From Lachnospiraceae bacterium (GTDB taxonomy: Bacteria > Bacillota > Clostridia > Lachnospirales > Lachnospiraceae): a stretch of DNA of 64,000 bases. Below the pieces are notes generated by a model. That model did not search any database, was not told the origin of the DNA, and saw only the letters and a list, made by a program, of their open reading frames with translations. Position 1 is the first letter of the stretch. Each line of letters begins with the position of its first letter. Of the stretch, positions 25,807 through 33,278 are shown piece by piece. Both the position numbers and the translations under genes were made by a program. The stretch spans positions 87,337 to 151,336 of the forward strand of contig CABIXN010000004.1 of assembly GCA_902362715.1 (NCBI GenBank), given 5' to 3'.

Positions 25807-27345
25807 CTACAATTCAATAATATCGTCATCGCCAAAGGCTTCAAGAGGCAGTACCTGTACTGGCTCCGCTTGTATCTCCACCGCATGACGTTCACGTATT
25901 TTGTATACCGCACCAAGTACCTGCACCGTAATCAGAGGGGTCATAGCTACCATTGCCACAACGCCAAAGGCATCTGTTACAATATTTCCCCCCACTGCCT
26001 GGCACGCCCCCATAGCAAATGGAAGCAAAAAAGTTGCTGTCATTGGACCGGAGGCAACTCCGCCGGAATCAAAGGCAATGGCAGTAAAAATTTTTGGCAC
26101 AAAGAAGGACAGCGCCAGTGCAATTCCATATCCCGGCAGGATAAACCAGAAAATAGAAACGCCTGTTAAAACCCTTATCATGGCAATTCCAAGGGATGCA
26201 GCCACACCAATAGATAAACTTAACCCCATTGCTTTTGCTGAAATTGCTCCTGAGGTAATCTCTTCCACCTGCTCTGTCAGCACGTAAACTGCCGGTTCCG
26301 CTTTTACAATAAAATAACCAATCAGCATTCCAATTGGAACGATAATCCACCGGTAATCAAGTCCTGCAATTACCTGTCCCAGATAATTGCCTGCCGGCAT
26401 AAATCCCACATTCACTCCTGTTAAAAACAAGAACAGACCAACATAAGTATAAAGTATTCCGATAAAAATCTTACATAAAGACTTCTTCTTTAACTTCAGA
26501 GAAACCACCTGAAACAGAATAAAAAACAGTACAATGGGCAGCAGAGAAATAAACATTTCTTCCATATATTTAGGAAGACCTGCTGAAAACAGCTGCCACA
26601 ATTCAATGGAATTATCTACATCCGGAACGGCAGCCGGCGTATAGGCGCCTCCCTGGGGCCTGTATATAAGTCCTAAAATCAAAACTGCCAGAATCGGACC
26701 TACTGAGCAGAGAGATACAAGACCAAAGCTGTCATTCTCCGCGCGCTCATCACTTCGCACTGCTGAAAAACCAATACCAAGAGCCATAATAAACGGTACT
26801 GTCATGGGTCCTGTAGTAACCCCGCCGGAATCGAAAGCTACAGCCAGAAACTCTTTGGGAACAAAAAAAGCCAGCAGAAATACAATGGGATATAGGATAA
26901 GCAGCATATGTGCCAACGCAATTCCAAACAGCATACGCAGCACCGCAGCAACAAGAAAAATGCCAACTCCCACTGCCACTGCAATAATCAATATATTATT
27001 GGGAATAGACGGAACCTGTTCCGCTAACACCTGCAGATCCGGTTCTGATATGGTAATAATAAATCCCAGAATAAAACAAAGCCCCACAACAATTCCAAGC
27101 TTCTTTGTCTGTGTCATCTTTGTACCAATACGCTCTCCCATAGGTGTCATGGCCATCTCGGCACCTAATGTGAAAAACATCATTCCCACAATAAGCATCA
27201 CTGCTCCAATAATAAAAGCCATTAAGATACTTGCCGGTATCGGTGCAATCGTAAAACACAACACTAAAACAATTGCGATAATCGGCAATACTGCTCCTAA
27301 TGACTCCTTTAGTTTCTCCGCTAATTTAATTTGGTGTAATCTCAA
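25807..27345 (-). CDS. DUF1538 family membrane protein
   Basis: A 512-residue polytopic membrane protein with an internal duplication: FDSGGVTTGPMTVPF in the first half and FDSGGVASGPMTATF in the second. This FDSGGxxxGPMT motif defines DUF1538, a probable transporter family of unknown substrate. About twelve to fourteen membrane helices can be seen. The start is weakly defined: the reading frame opens at TTG 27345 without a strong ribosome site. It is followed by the tandem P-II-like gene, an arrangement reminiscent of AmtB-GlnK. The 295-bp region upstream contains the dyad AATCATAT-AGATC-ATATATGATT (27406-27428) next to A/T-rich promoter-like sequence. Confidence 0.82.
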   Translation of the reverse strand: MRLHQIKLAEKLKESLGAVLPIIAIVLVLCFTIAPIPASILMAFIIGAVMLIVGMMFFTLGAEMAMTPMGERIGTKMTQTKKLGIVVGLCFILGFIITISEPDLQVLAEQVPSIPNNILIIAVAVGVGIFLVAAVLRMLFGIALAHMLLILYPIVFLLAFFVPKEFLAVAFDSGGVTTGPMTVPFIMALGIGFSAVRSDERAENDSFGLVSLCSVGPILAVLILGLIYRPQGGAYTPAAVPDVDNSIELWQLFSAGLPKYMEEMFISLLPIVLFFILFQVVSLKLKKKSLCKIFIGILYTYVGLFLFLTGVNVGFMPAGNYLGQVIAGLDYRWIIVPIGMLIGYFIVKAEPAVYVLTEQVEEITSGAISAKAMGLSLSIGVAASLGIAMIRVLTGVSIFWFILPGYGIALALSFFVPKIFTAIAFDSGGVASGPMTATFLLPFAMGACQAVGGNIVTDAFGVVAMVAMTPLITVQVLGAVYKIRERHAVEIQAEPVQVLPLEAFGDDDIIEL

Positions 27346-27474
27346 TAATCCGTTCTCGCCTTTCTGGCTTTACAAGCCTGAATCAAATTTACATGCTGCA
27401 GATAAATCATATAGATCATATATGATTATATTATACCCGATTCCCGAAATTCTCACAAGTAATTTCAGATATCT

Positions 27475-27596
27475 TTAACGCATACCTGAGATACTTTCCA
27501 AATCTAAAACAATTCCGCCAAATTGTCTGACCTCCATCCATACGTTCTGTCCCGGATAGGATTCACCAACAACACGGGCCCTTTTTAAATGCAATT
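27475..27596 (-). pseudogene. Unidentified gene fragment at the left edge of the island
   Basis: Reading the minus strand gives about 35 codons without a start, including ARVVGESYPGQNVWMEVRQF and ending at a TAA (27475-27477). The codon pattern looks protein-coding, but the 5' part is missing where the A/T-rich island begins. I do not recognise the family. The rest of the 27346-27640 gap holds promoter sequence for the genes on both sides. Confidence 0.35.
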
Positions 27597-27640
27597 ATAG
27601 ATAGTATAATAAAACCAGATAATATCGGAGGACTTATACA

Positions 27641-28543
27641 ATGTATACTGAACAGCCAAAAGAATTTAATAATTATTATACAAAAAACGGAAAGAAATTG
27701 TCTAAAGAGGAGTTTATTTCGTATTATAATGTTCGATACTTTACAAATTGTACAGATAAGGTTTCGTATACCACTGATACGGGTAAAAATTACTCTGTTA
27801 GAAAGACTTCCCGATTTGTAGAAACTATAATTGAAAAAATTTTAAAAAAAGCTCCAGAAGATTTTACCTGTTCTGATGTTGCTTTAATTCTTGCCTGGAA
27901 AATAGGTAAAATCTCTCATACACAATCAGATCATAACATCATACTGCACAAAGATTGGAAAAAATCACTTGGTGAATATTCTGAATTTGAAGGGTTCACC
28001 TCATGGAACGTCGGTCCAGTCAAACGATTTGGTGACAACAGGCCCATTACTATTGATATAAAAGGGATTACTAATTACTTGCATAAAAATGGACAACGAT
28101 TAAACGATTTAATAGGAAACGGCAATATAGAAACGGCACTTGAGGAATTAGTGCAACAACCCTGGCAGGGCATTGGAACGGTATATTTAATTACCTTACT
28201 ATATTTTGCCACAAATCATCAGCATCCCGGGAAATGCCCAATTTATGACCGTTTTGCTATGAGGGCTCTTTTGGCAATTAAGGAGAATAAAAAAATTGGC
28301 GAAACTGTAAACTGCAAAAAATTGCCGGATAAAAACAGTTCAAAATTTTGCAAGACAATTAGTGAAGAAATGAAGCAGTATACTAATCTTATTTATGACA
28401 TTTTTGGTGAAGAATATCATACTACTCGTGATATAGACCGCGCACTGTGGGTTTACGGTCATCTGTTTAAAGCCTCTGCAGATGCAAAAAAGTATCTGGA
28501 TTCAGACTGTAACAATATACTATCTCGTCAGCACTTTCTCTGA
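27641..28543 (+). CDS. Hypothetical protein, possibly OGG/HhH-glycosylase-like
   Basis: A 300-residue protein I cannot place firmly. The segments LVQQPWQGIGTVYLITLLYF, CPIYDRFAMRAL and DIDRALWVYGHLFK recall the helical fold of OGG-like DNA glycosylases that occur on mobile elements, but no catalytic Lys/Asp pair can be named with confidence. CGGAGGA precedes the ATG, and a TATAAT-like box is about 40 bases upstream. The sequence is A/T-rich compared with the core genes to the left. The last 77 bases overlap the 3' end of the convergent acetyltransferase gene. It is the first intact gene of the accessory island. Confidence 0.5.
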   Translation: MYTEQPKEFNNYYTKNGKKLSKEEFISYYNVRYFTNCTDKVSYTTDTGKNYSVRKTSRFVETIIEKILKKAPEDFTCSDVALILAWKIGKISHTQSDHNIILHKDWKKSLGEYSEFEGFTSWNVGPVKRFGDNRPITIDIKGITNYLHKNGQRLNDLIGNGNIETALEELVQQPWQGIGTVYLITLLYFATNHQHPGKCPIYDRFAMRALLAIKENKKIGETVNCKKLPDKNSSKFCKTISEEMKQYTNLIYDIFGEEYHTTRDIDRALWVYGHLFKASADAKKYLDSDCNNILSRQHFL

Positions 28544-29120
28544 ACAAATGCCTGAATTTCTCTAAATCCAGTCCGCCTTCTTCCGCTGTTTTCCTGAATT
28601 TCTCCCTAAATCTCGAAAACGCGGTTTCTTCTTCTCCAATTTTAACCGCTCCCATCTTTTCAAACACATGTATACTATGCTGATTCTTCGATGAAATACG
28701 AATCAGAAAACAATCAACCTTCCTTATCTCATATACTCTTCTGGCAAATAGCCGAACTGCTTTTGGCGCTATTTTCTGATTTCTTTTCTCCGCCAACAAA
28801 TCAATTCCTATTTCTGGCGTATTACTATTTGGCTGCTGTAATTCTATACTCCCACAATACTCCCCATTTCCAGTAAATAACGAAAAAACACTGTCTGCAT
28901 TATCTAATATCTGTTTCCACATCATATCTTTTGATATTGGATTTAAATACAGAGAAGCTTTTCCATTTAATTGTCTATGCAATTCCACATAATTACTTCT
29001 ATCTGCATCTGATATATTGCATATAATAAAATCCTCATCCGAGGCAAAAATCTTTCGTTCTGTCACACTTATCACACCCCATCCGCAAATCAAACAACGA
29101 TTCGATATTCCAAAACACAT
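28467..29120 (-). CDS. GNAT family N-acetyltransferase
   Basis: A 217-residue protein with a GNAT (Acetyltransf_3-like) core: NGEYCGSIELQQ (strand 4), EIGIDLLAEKRNQKIAPKAV (the acetyl-CoA pyrophosphate loop region, with a degenerate Q/RxxGxG/A) and RISSKNQHSIHVFEKMGAVK in the last third. The first 15-20 residues (Cys-rich) may be an over-extension; a GTG near codon 16 or 19 is an alternative start. The convergent overlap with the gene at 27641 is unusual and suggests a recombination joint. The acceptor substrate is unknown. Confidence 0.75.
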   Translation of the reverse strand: MCFGISNRCLICGWGVISVTERKIFASDEDFIICNISDADRSNYVELHRQLNGKASLYLNPISKDMMWKQILDNADSVFSLFTGNGEYCGSIELQQPNSNTPEIGIDLLAEKRNQKIAPKAVRLFARRVYEIRKVDCFLIRISSKNQHSIHVFEKMGAVKIGEEETAFSRFREKFRKTAEEGGLDLEKFRHLFRESADEIVYCYSLNPDTFLHLQRL

Positions 29121-29260
29121 TCTAACTATTTTTATTCATAATTAGAAAACCATGAGTGATGATTTTTCTTTCAAATATCCGATGATTTCTGACACGCCAA
29201 ACTTTCCAAAGGGGGCTTGCCCCTTGGCACACGACTTTACTTGCAAAGTGTAGTGTGTTT

Positions 29261-29425
29261 ATGCTCTGTCGGCGTTGCCGTAAAAATGTCGTTGCCGCCG
29301 GGAAGGGCAAAGGGCATTTGAAGCAGCAGGAAAACAAGGCTATGATTGCGTGGCGTAAAACCGCAAGCGCAGGACTGGTTTCATCAGCAGACAGGGCGTA
29401 TATTAAAAAATACTTAAATGTATGA
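29261..29425 (+). pseudogene. Short unidentified coding remnant
   Basis: A 54-codon frame with coding-like composition: a Cys/Arg/Lys-rich beginning, then KTASAGLVSSADRAYIKKYL, ending at TGA. The G/C-richer base composition contrasts with the A/T-rich genes on either side. No ribosome binding site is seen. It is probably the tail of a mobile-element gene; no family is recognised. Confidence 0.3.
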
Positions 29426-29471
29426 TTATATTCTTTAAGTATATTATCAGATGTATTGATCCACTTCTGTA

Positions 29472-29987
29472 CTACATAAAATTTCCCATCATGATAGTAT
29501 TTTTTTCCCATTGCTGACACTGTTTATGTATTTGTGCCGCATTTCTATAGGTAAGGATTTCATCATTTGATAGTGATAAAGAATAATTATCTATACTATC
29601 TTCAACAAATGCTTTTCGCTCCATTAACCTTTTGAAATCTATTTCGTGAGAAGTAACTATATGCCCTGGTAAATGACAAAATACATAACACGCATTATCA
29701 TAAATGTCATCGTTTAGAAAATCAAAATATGAATCAAAATTATCAAAATCCAAGAAAACGTCCCTTTTGCGTTCTTCCCCATCTACCTCAATGTGAATTA
29801 AGGTTTCTTCAACAAAAAAGGTATTTGAGATAATATCGAATCCTTTTTTGCCGGTTATGAGCAATCCCACTTTTCGTTCAAAAGTTACAATCTGAATATC
29901 ATTCTCATATTCTTCTGGAACATCAAAAACTGTAATCTCTTTTTTCTTTAATTGCCTGATTATTTTCTTTATTTCTGATTGTGCCAC
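29472..29987 (-). CDS. Hypothetical protein
   Basis: A 171-residue A/T-rich protein without recognised domains. It is acidic, with DVFLDFDNFDSYFDFLND near residue 85. I prefer the GTG at 29987 (VAQSEIKKII), since GGGGGA lies 8-10 bases upstream. The start almost abuts the stop codon of the frameshifted mobile-element gene on the same strand (29989). No function proposed. Confidence 0.5.
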   Translation of the reverse strand: MAQSEIKKIIRQLKKKEITVFDVPEEYENDIQIVTFERKVGLLITGKKGFDIISNTFFVEETLIHIEVDGEERKRDVFLDFDNFDSYFDFLNDDIYDNACYVFCHLPGHIVTSHEIDFKRLMERKAFVEDSIDNYSLSLSNDEILTYRNAAQIHKQCQQWEKNTIMMGNFM

Positions 29988-29988
29988 G

Positions 29989-30395
29989 CTATTTTCCCCC
30001 CTTCTCTGCCTGTTCAATAATTTTCTGCCCGGTGGTTTCCTCGTCCATCAGCACAAGCTGCCCAATCTGCCCGGCAATCATGGCTGTCACATCGTTCATA
30101 GAAACCTGCTCCTGTCCCTGCTCTTGCATGGTTTGAAACATAGCGGCGGTCACAGCTTCCCCGGCTGTTCTCCGTTTTCCATGTCTTTCTTAATATCCCG
30201 CAGGATAGCAAGGAACACACTCTTGATTTTTTCAATCTCCGCTTCGTGTTCCCCCATCTTTTGGGTGTTCAAAAGCTGTAAATCCTGATTTGCTTCCGCC
30301 CTGTGTTCCGGGTGTTCTTTTATCAGATCAGACAGGAAAGCCATCGCTATTTCGATAAGCTGGTTTCTTGCTGTTATACACTTTGTGGAAATCAG
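29989..30395 (-). pseudogene. Frameshifted conjugative-element-type gene, 5' end disrupted
   Basis: One minus-strand frame reads MAFLSDLIKEHPEH, then DIKKDMENGEQPGKL and stops. Shifting by one base in the GGGGAAG run near 30158 restores a second block, EAVTAAMFQTMQEQ, continuing to MDEETTGQKIIEQAEKGGK and a TAG at 29989-29991. The gene therefore carries a single-base frameshift. Upstream, the frame continues a few codons and runs into the IS30 remnant. The composition (higher G/C) and the sequence resemble small accessory proteins of Tn1549-like conjugative elements, though I cannot name the family. Confidence 0.55.
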
Positions 30396-30750
30396 TCTGA
30401 TGTTAGCTTTTTTACGGAATTCGAATACCTCAGCTTCTGTGATAGATATTATAAATTTATTGGACCAAGTTCTTGGTTCAAAAACATTCAGTCAGTTGTT
30501 CTAACAGGCAATGGAAGTGAGTTTTCAAATCCAAAGGAAATAGAACGGCAAGATACAATTCCATGCAACAAAACGAAAGTGTTCTATTGTGATCCAAGCG
30601 CCCCATATCAAAAGGGAATCTGTGAAGTAAATCATGAATTGATACGCTGTATCCTCTCCAAAGGGAACAGTTTTGATGAGCTGACACAGCAGGATATTTT
30701 TCTAATGATGGAGCATATCAATTCGTATAAAAGAAAAAAGCAGAGCAGGC
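30395..30750 (+). pseudogene. IS30-family transposase remnant
   Basis: About 115 codons of the DDE region of an IS30-type transposase. The hallmark VVLTGNGSEFSNPKEIERQ is normally TDNGSEF, so a catalytic Asp is replaced by Gly. Then come YCDPSAPYQKGICEVNHELI with the catalytic Glu region, and EHINSYKRKK. The N-terminal half and helix-turn-helix are missing, no terminal inverted repeats are visible, and the frame continues artificially into the antitoxin gene downstream. It is a dead insertion-sequence fragment. Confidence 0.8.
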
Positions 30751-30946
30751 TTGTGCGGATATTGGCATGTCTTTGTCTACAGCTATTAATATTTATCTTA
30801 AAAAACTGGGGCGAGAGAAGCGTATACCATTTGAGGTATCTGTAGATCCATTTTATTCTCCGGAAAACATGGATAGGCTTAAAAAATCTGTGGCACAGAT
30901 GGAGGCTACAGGCGGGACAGTGCATGAGGTAAGGATGGATGATTAA
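30731..30946 (+). pseudogene. RelB/DinJ-family antitoxin, N-terminally truncated
   Basis: After a TAA at 30728-30730, the frame reads KKKAEQACADIGMSLSTAI and continues with NIYLKKLGREKRIPFEVS, the typical ribbon-helix-helix segment and C-terminal tail of RelB/DinJ antitoxins, ending at TAA 30944-30946. The first 15 or so residues (the beta strand and start codon) are lost where the IS30 remnant abuts. An internal ATG at 30767 could give a protein lacking half of the DNA-binding fold. It overlaps the YoeB-like toxin gene by 8 bases, as in intact pairs. Confidence 0.8.
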
Positions 30947-31202
30947 GTCCTGGCCAGATGCTATATGAGAAGATTTTGAATATTGGATGAAGCAGGATAA
31001 GAAGACACTAAAGCGTATTCTTCAGTTGCTGAAGGATATTGACCGAAATGGATATGTTGGAATAGATAAACCAGAAAGATTGAGCGGTGATTTGTCTTCC
31101 TATTGGAGTAGGCGAATAAATAACGCAAATCGTATTATTTATCGTATAAAGGATAATACAATAAAGATTGTTCAATGTGGTTCTCATTATAGAGATAAGT
31201 GA
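30939..31202 (+). pseudogene. YoeB/Txe-family toxin with a premature stop
   Basis: From ATG 30939 the frame reads MIKSWPDAI, then TGA (30966-30968), then EDFEYWMKQDKKTLKRILQ and on to SSYWSRRINNANRIIYRI and HYRDK. This is the YoeB/Txe mRNA-interferase pattern (family: AWEDYxYW and the C-terminal HYx). The TGA stands where the family has a Trp codon (TGG), so a single G-to-A change explains it. Internal initiation at ATG 30987 could still make a 71-residue protein lacking the first strand and helix. The whole pair appears inactivated. Confidence 0.82.
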
Positions 31203-31340
31203 AAGTGGTAGCATTTGGCAACAGAAAATCAGCAAGCTAGAATATGATGTAATCGAGGTAAAAAAGAGCGTGTATTTGCGCAAAGTTTAAACAAATATAG
31301 TTAAGAACAACAAAGAACACGCCGAGCATGGCTCGTAGCC

Positions 31341-31351
31341 TATTCAAACTC
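31341..31351 (-). other. Possible attachment-site copy of the guaA 3' end
   Basis: TATTCAAACTC is identical to the last bases of guaA (36085-36095) and in the same orientation. With the preceding C it even reads GAG-TTT-GAA-TAG on the minus strand, the last codons of guaA with a stop. The 4.7 kb between the two copies holds the type III toxin-antitoxin system, the retron, yjdF and mobile-element fragments. Attachment-site identity is an inference from an 11-bp match. Confidence 0.4.
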
Positions 31352-31498
31352 CCTATTTATATAGCATAATTGTTAAATATTGGGTTGCTTTTTTTAAATT
31401 TCGATAGCCGTAATATTTATATTTTACGCCTTATTTACTGTTTCAGAGCAAACAGGTATCATACGTGTATCACAAATTTTCTCCTTGACTGTCTTATC

Positions 31499-31520
31499 TA
31501 CATGGTGCTAGCACCATGTA
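31499..31520. other. 22-bp perfect palindrome
   Basis: TACATGGTGCT followed by AGCACCATGTA forms a perfect dyad with no spacer, 21 bases past the stop of the type III toxin gene. It lacks a T tract, so it is not a standard terminator. It may be a protein-binding site, a recombination site or a processed 3' stem. Confidence 0.6.
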
Positions 31521-31541
31521 ATACTACATTTACAAGAGAAT

Positions 31542-32012
31542 TCATTTCCTCTGCTGCAATTTTTCCAGTATAGCCATAACATCCGGCTGCGTTGGAGTGA
31601 ATTTTATACCACGCTTCAACATACCTATAACTTTTCTCGCTTTCTGCTCAACTTCTCTAGCCGTATGCTCACTCGTCAACATCAAATGATTTCCGGCGAT
31701 TGTATATTCCCGCTCTATATACTCCTCTGTTATTGGAAACATATCTTGTATCAGAAATGCACTCTCCCGACTGTCATCTAGTCTGACGATATGGAGAATA
31801 TCACAAGGTTTCCCGTCTTTTTCCTTTTTCTCCATAATCCGCCTGTATTTATCAATACGGCTGGACAACGGTATCATCCAATATATCTCGATACTTGTAT
31901 CTTCAAAGCAGTAATAATGCGGTCTGTTTCCTGCCTTATTTCCTTTGAGATACGGGTCTGGCATATCTTCAAAAAATTTATCCTTAATAATGTAAAAGCC
32001 TGTTTTTTTCAT
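31542..32012 (-). CDS. Type III toxin-antitoxin system endoribonuclease toxin, CptN/ToxN-like
   Basis: A 156-residue protein beginning MKKTGFYIIKDKFFED, with PYLKGNKAGNRPHYYCFED (residues 20-38), then IYWMIPLSSRIDKYRRI and, near the C-terminus, REVEQKARKVIGMLKRG. This fits the CptN branch of the ToxN/AbiQ superfamily: small A-specific endoribonucleases held inactive by a repeated RNA. The decisive context is upstream on the same strand: a strong promoter, two 45-nt tandem repeats, then an 11-bp attenuating terminator directly before the gene, which is the canonical type III layout. Such systems act in phage defence by abortive infection and in plasmid maintenance. The gene looks intact. Substrate specificity is not determinable from sequence. 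Confidence 0.88.
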   Translation of the reverse strand: MKKTGFYIIKDKFFEDMPDPYLKGNKAGNRPHYYCFEDTSIEIYWMIPLSSRIDKYRRIMEKKEKDGKPCDILHIVRLDDSRESAFLIQDMFPITEEYIEREYTIAGNHLMLTSEHTAREVEQKARKVIGMLKRGIKFTPTQPDVMAILEKLQQRK

Positions 32013-32030
32013 TTGCCTGTCCTCATTACG

Positions 32031-32060
32031 GAAAAGTCCCTCGCCTCACGGCGAAGGACT
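32031..32060 (-). terminator. Attenuator between RNA antitoxin and toxin
   Basis: On the minus strand AGTCCTTCGCC-GTGA-GGCGAGGGACT forms an 11-bp stem followed by TTTT, placed between the RNA repeats and the toxin start. In type III systems such a leaky terminator sets the antitoxin-to-toxin transcript ratio. Confidence 0.9.
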
Positions 32061-32068
32061 ATACTTTC

Positions 32069-32158
32069 GACCCAACCACTTATATACCGCATATCGGTCA
32101 GCGGTAAACTTTCAACCCGACCATTTATATACCACATATCGGTCAGTGGTAAACTTTC
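32069..32158 (-). ncRNA. Type III RNA antitoxin: two 45-nt tandem repeats
   Basis: Two adjacent 45-base units (32114-32158 first in transcription, then 32069-32113) differ at only a few positions. Each starts GAAAGTTTACC and contains CTGACCGATATG and GGTATATAA. A further GAAAGT (32063-32068) begins a third, incomplete unit before the terminator. The changes are paired: ACCACTGACC...GTGGT against ACCGCTGACC...GCGGT, which keeps an internal helix and supports a folded RNA. Each unit would be cut out by the toxin and bind it as a pseudoknot. The unit length is in the range reported for CptI. Confidence 0.88.
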
Positions 32159-32169
32159 TTTGTACCTAC

Positions 32170-32198
32170 ATTCTAGCAAGCACAAAGAGGAAAGTCAA
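32170..32198 (-). promoter_or_regulatory. Promoter of the type III toxin-antitoxin operon
   Basis: On the minus strand TTGACT (32198-32193) and TAGAAT (32175-32170) are separated by 17 bases, giving a near-consensus housekeeping promoter with transcription starting close to the first repeat. Confidence 0.85.
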
Positions 32199-32250
32199 TA
32201 GGGCTTTCCATTAAAATTTTATGCAGTAAACGTACAAATTATGCTTGCTT

Positions 32251-33270
32251 TTAATAAAATGGCGATTCCTCATATTGCATATATGGCAACGATTTAAAAA
32301 ATTTATTTTTATTATATGCATTAACAATATCAATATTATTTTTAAATTGCCCTTTTTCCGTAATCTGAATAATGTAATTCAAGATTTTTTCTTTATACCC
32401 CATTTCAATCGAATCAACATATGCAATACTTCCTTTTATTTTATCATTCCTAGTATAATCCTTATTAACAATAGAATTAAATATCATTGCCCTAATCTTT
32501 TTCTTTAACGCCTTATCAACATGCACTTCTTCATTATTAATTGTTATACCTGTTATTGTTTTCTTCACATCATTAGATAAATATCGAGTTTTCTTTTCAT
32601 TAATTTCAAAGCCTTCTTCTTTTACAATATACTTTACAATTTTTTCAATGCTATTTAACTTAGTTCTATTATTAGAAGAAAAGCTTAAATCATCTGCATA
32701 ACGTGTGTATACAATATCTTTCCTGCTACACAAGCCATTCAATCTCACATCCAAATGATATGTAACCAAATTTGCTATATATGGAGAAGTAACTGCTCCT
32801 TGTGGCAATACATCTTCATATATACACAGATTTGCCAGTACTGCAGAAACATCCGTATTATAACCAATTTTACAAAATAATTGGAACACCTGCTTTTTCT
32901 GTATGGAACCAAAAAATTTTTTTATGTCCATTTCTAAAATAAAGATATTCTTTTTATGATACTCCGCATTAACTCTTAATCCATTCCTCTTCGGAACAAA
33001 TGCCATCGCCTGATATGAAACATTTATTTTTTCTAATATTTCTTTTAATATCCATCTCTGAACAACTTTTAAGGCTAAATGAGGAACATATAAAGTTCTA
33101 CTTGTCCCATCCTTTTTTGGTATTTCCTTTTGAGTATAACAATATTGTTTTTTATAGGTCAAAAAATGAAGCAACTCTTGTGTTAATGAAAGTTGCTCTG
33201 CAAGATGCTTAAAATCATTGATAATAGGCACATTTAATGTATTCAAAATAACATTATTACTCATATTCAT
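32251..33270 (-). CDS. Retron reverse transcriptase
   Basis: A 339-residue reverse transcriptase with the retron hallmarks. The palm has EMDIKKFF (Asp115), PQGAVTSP (156-163) and the catalytic YADD (191-194). The retron-specific NAxxH motif is NAEYH (101-105), and the VTG motif appears as ITG (239-241). It would copy the adjacent msr-msd RNA into msDNA. ATG 33270 follows GGGGTGG by five bases; an in-frame TTG eight codons upstream falls inside the msr-msd a2 region and is unlikely. With the effector at 33432-34352 and the RNA between them, it makes up a complete Eco1-like (type II-A) retron. The A/T-rich sequence contrasts with flanking core genes. Confidence 0.94.
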   Translation of the reverse strand: MNMSNNVILNTLNVPIINDFKHLAEQLSLTQELLHFLTYKKQYCYTQKEIPKKDGTSRTLYVPHLALKVVQRWILKEILEKINVSYQAMAFVPKRNGLRVNAEYHKKNIFILEMDIKKFFGSIQKKQVFQLFCKIGYNTDVSAVLANLCIYEDVLPQGAVTSPYIANLVTYHLDVRLNGLCSRKDIVYTRYADDLSFSSNNRTKLNSIEKIVKYIVKEEGFEINEKKTRYLSNDVKKTITGITINNEEVHVDKALKKKIRAMIFNSIVNKDYTRNDKIKGSIAYVDSIEMGYKEKILNYIIQITEKGQFKNNIDIVNAYNKNKFFKSLPYMQYEESPFY

Positions 33271-33278
33271 ACAAACCA

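Larger units (their letters stand above)
31203..31541. other. Intergenic stretch without genes
   Basis: No open reading frame with coding character is seen in these 339 bases. It holds the 11-bp guaA-end copy (31341-31351) and a 22-bp palindrome (31499-31520), described separately. The rest is A/T-rich and unassigned. Confidence 0.6.

Noticed and set aside
29122..29520. A 132-codon minus-strand frame
   Set aside because: It runs across the joint between fragments of different composition, has no ribosome binding site or family resemblance, and is antisense to a more coding-like frame.
30303..30845. A continuous 180-codon plus-strand frame
   Set aside because: It starts inside an antisense gene, passes through an IS30 remnant and ends out of frame in the RelB-like gene; it is a chimera and not a real gene.
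32069..32158. Short direct repeats that could be read as a CRISPR array
   Set aside because: The units are contiguous, with no spacers, and lie between a promoter and a terminator before a ToxN-like gene, so they are a type III RNA antitoxin.
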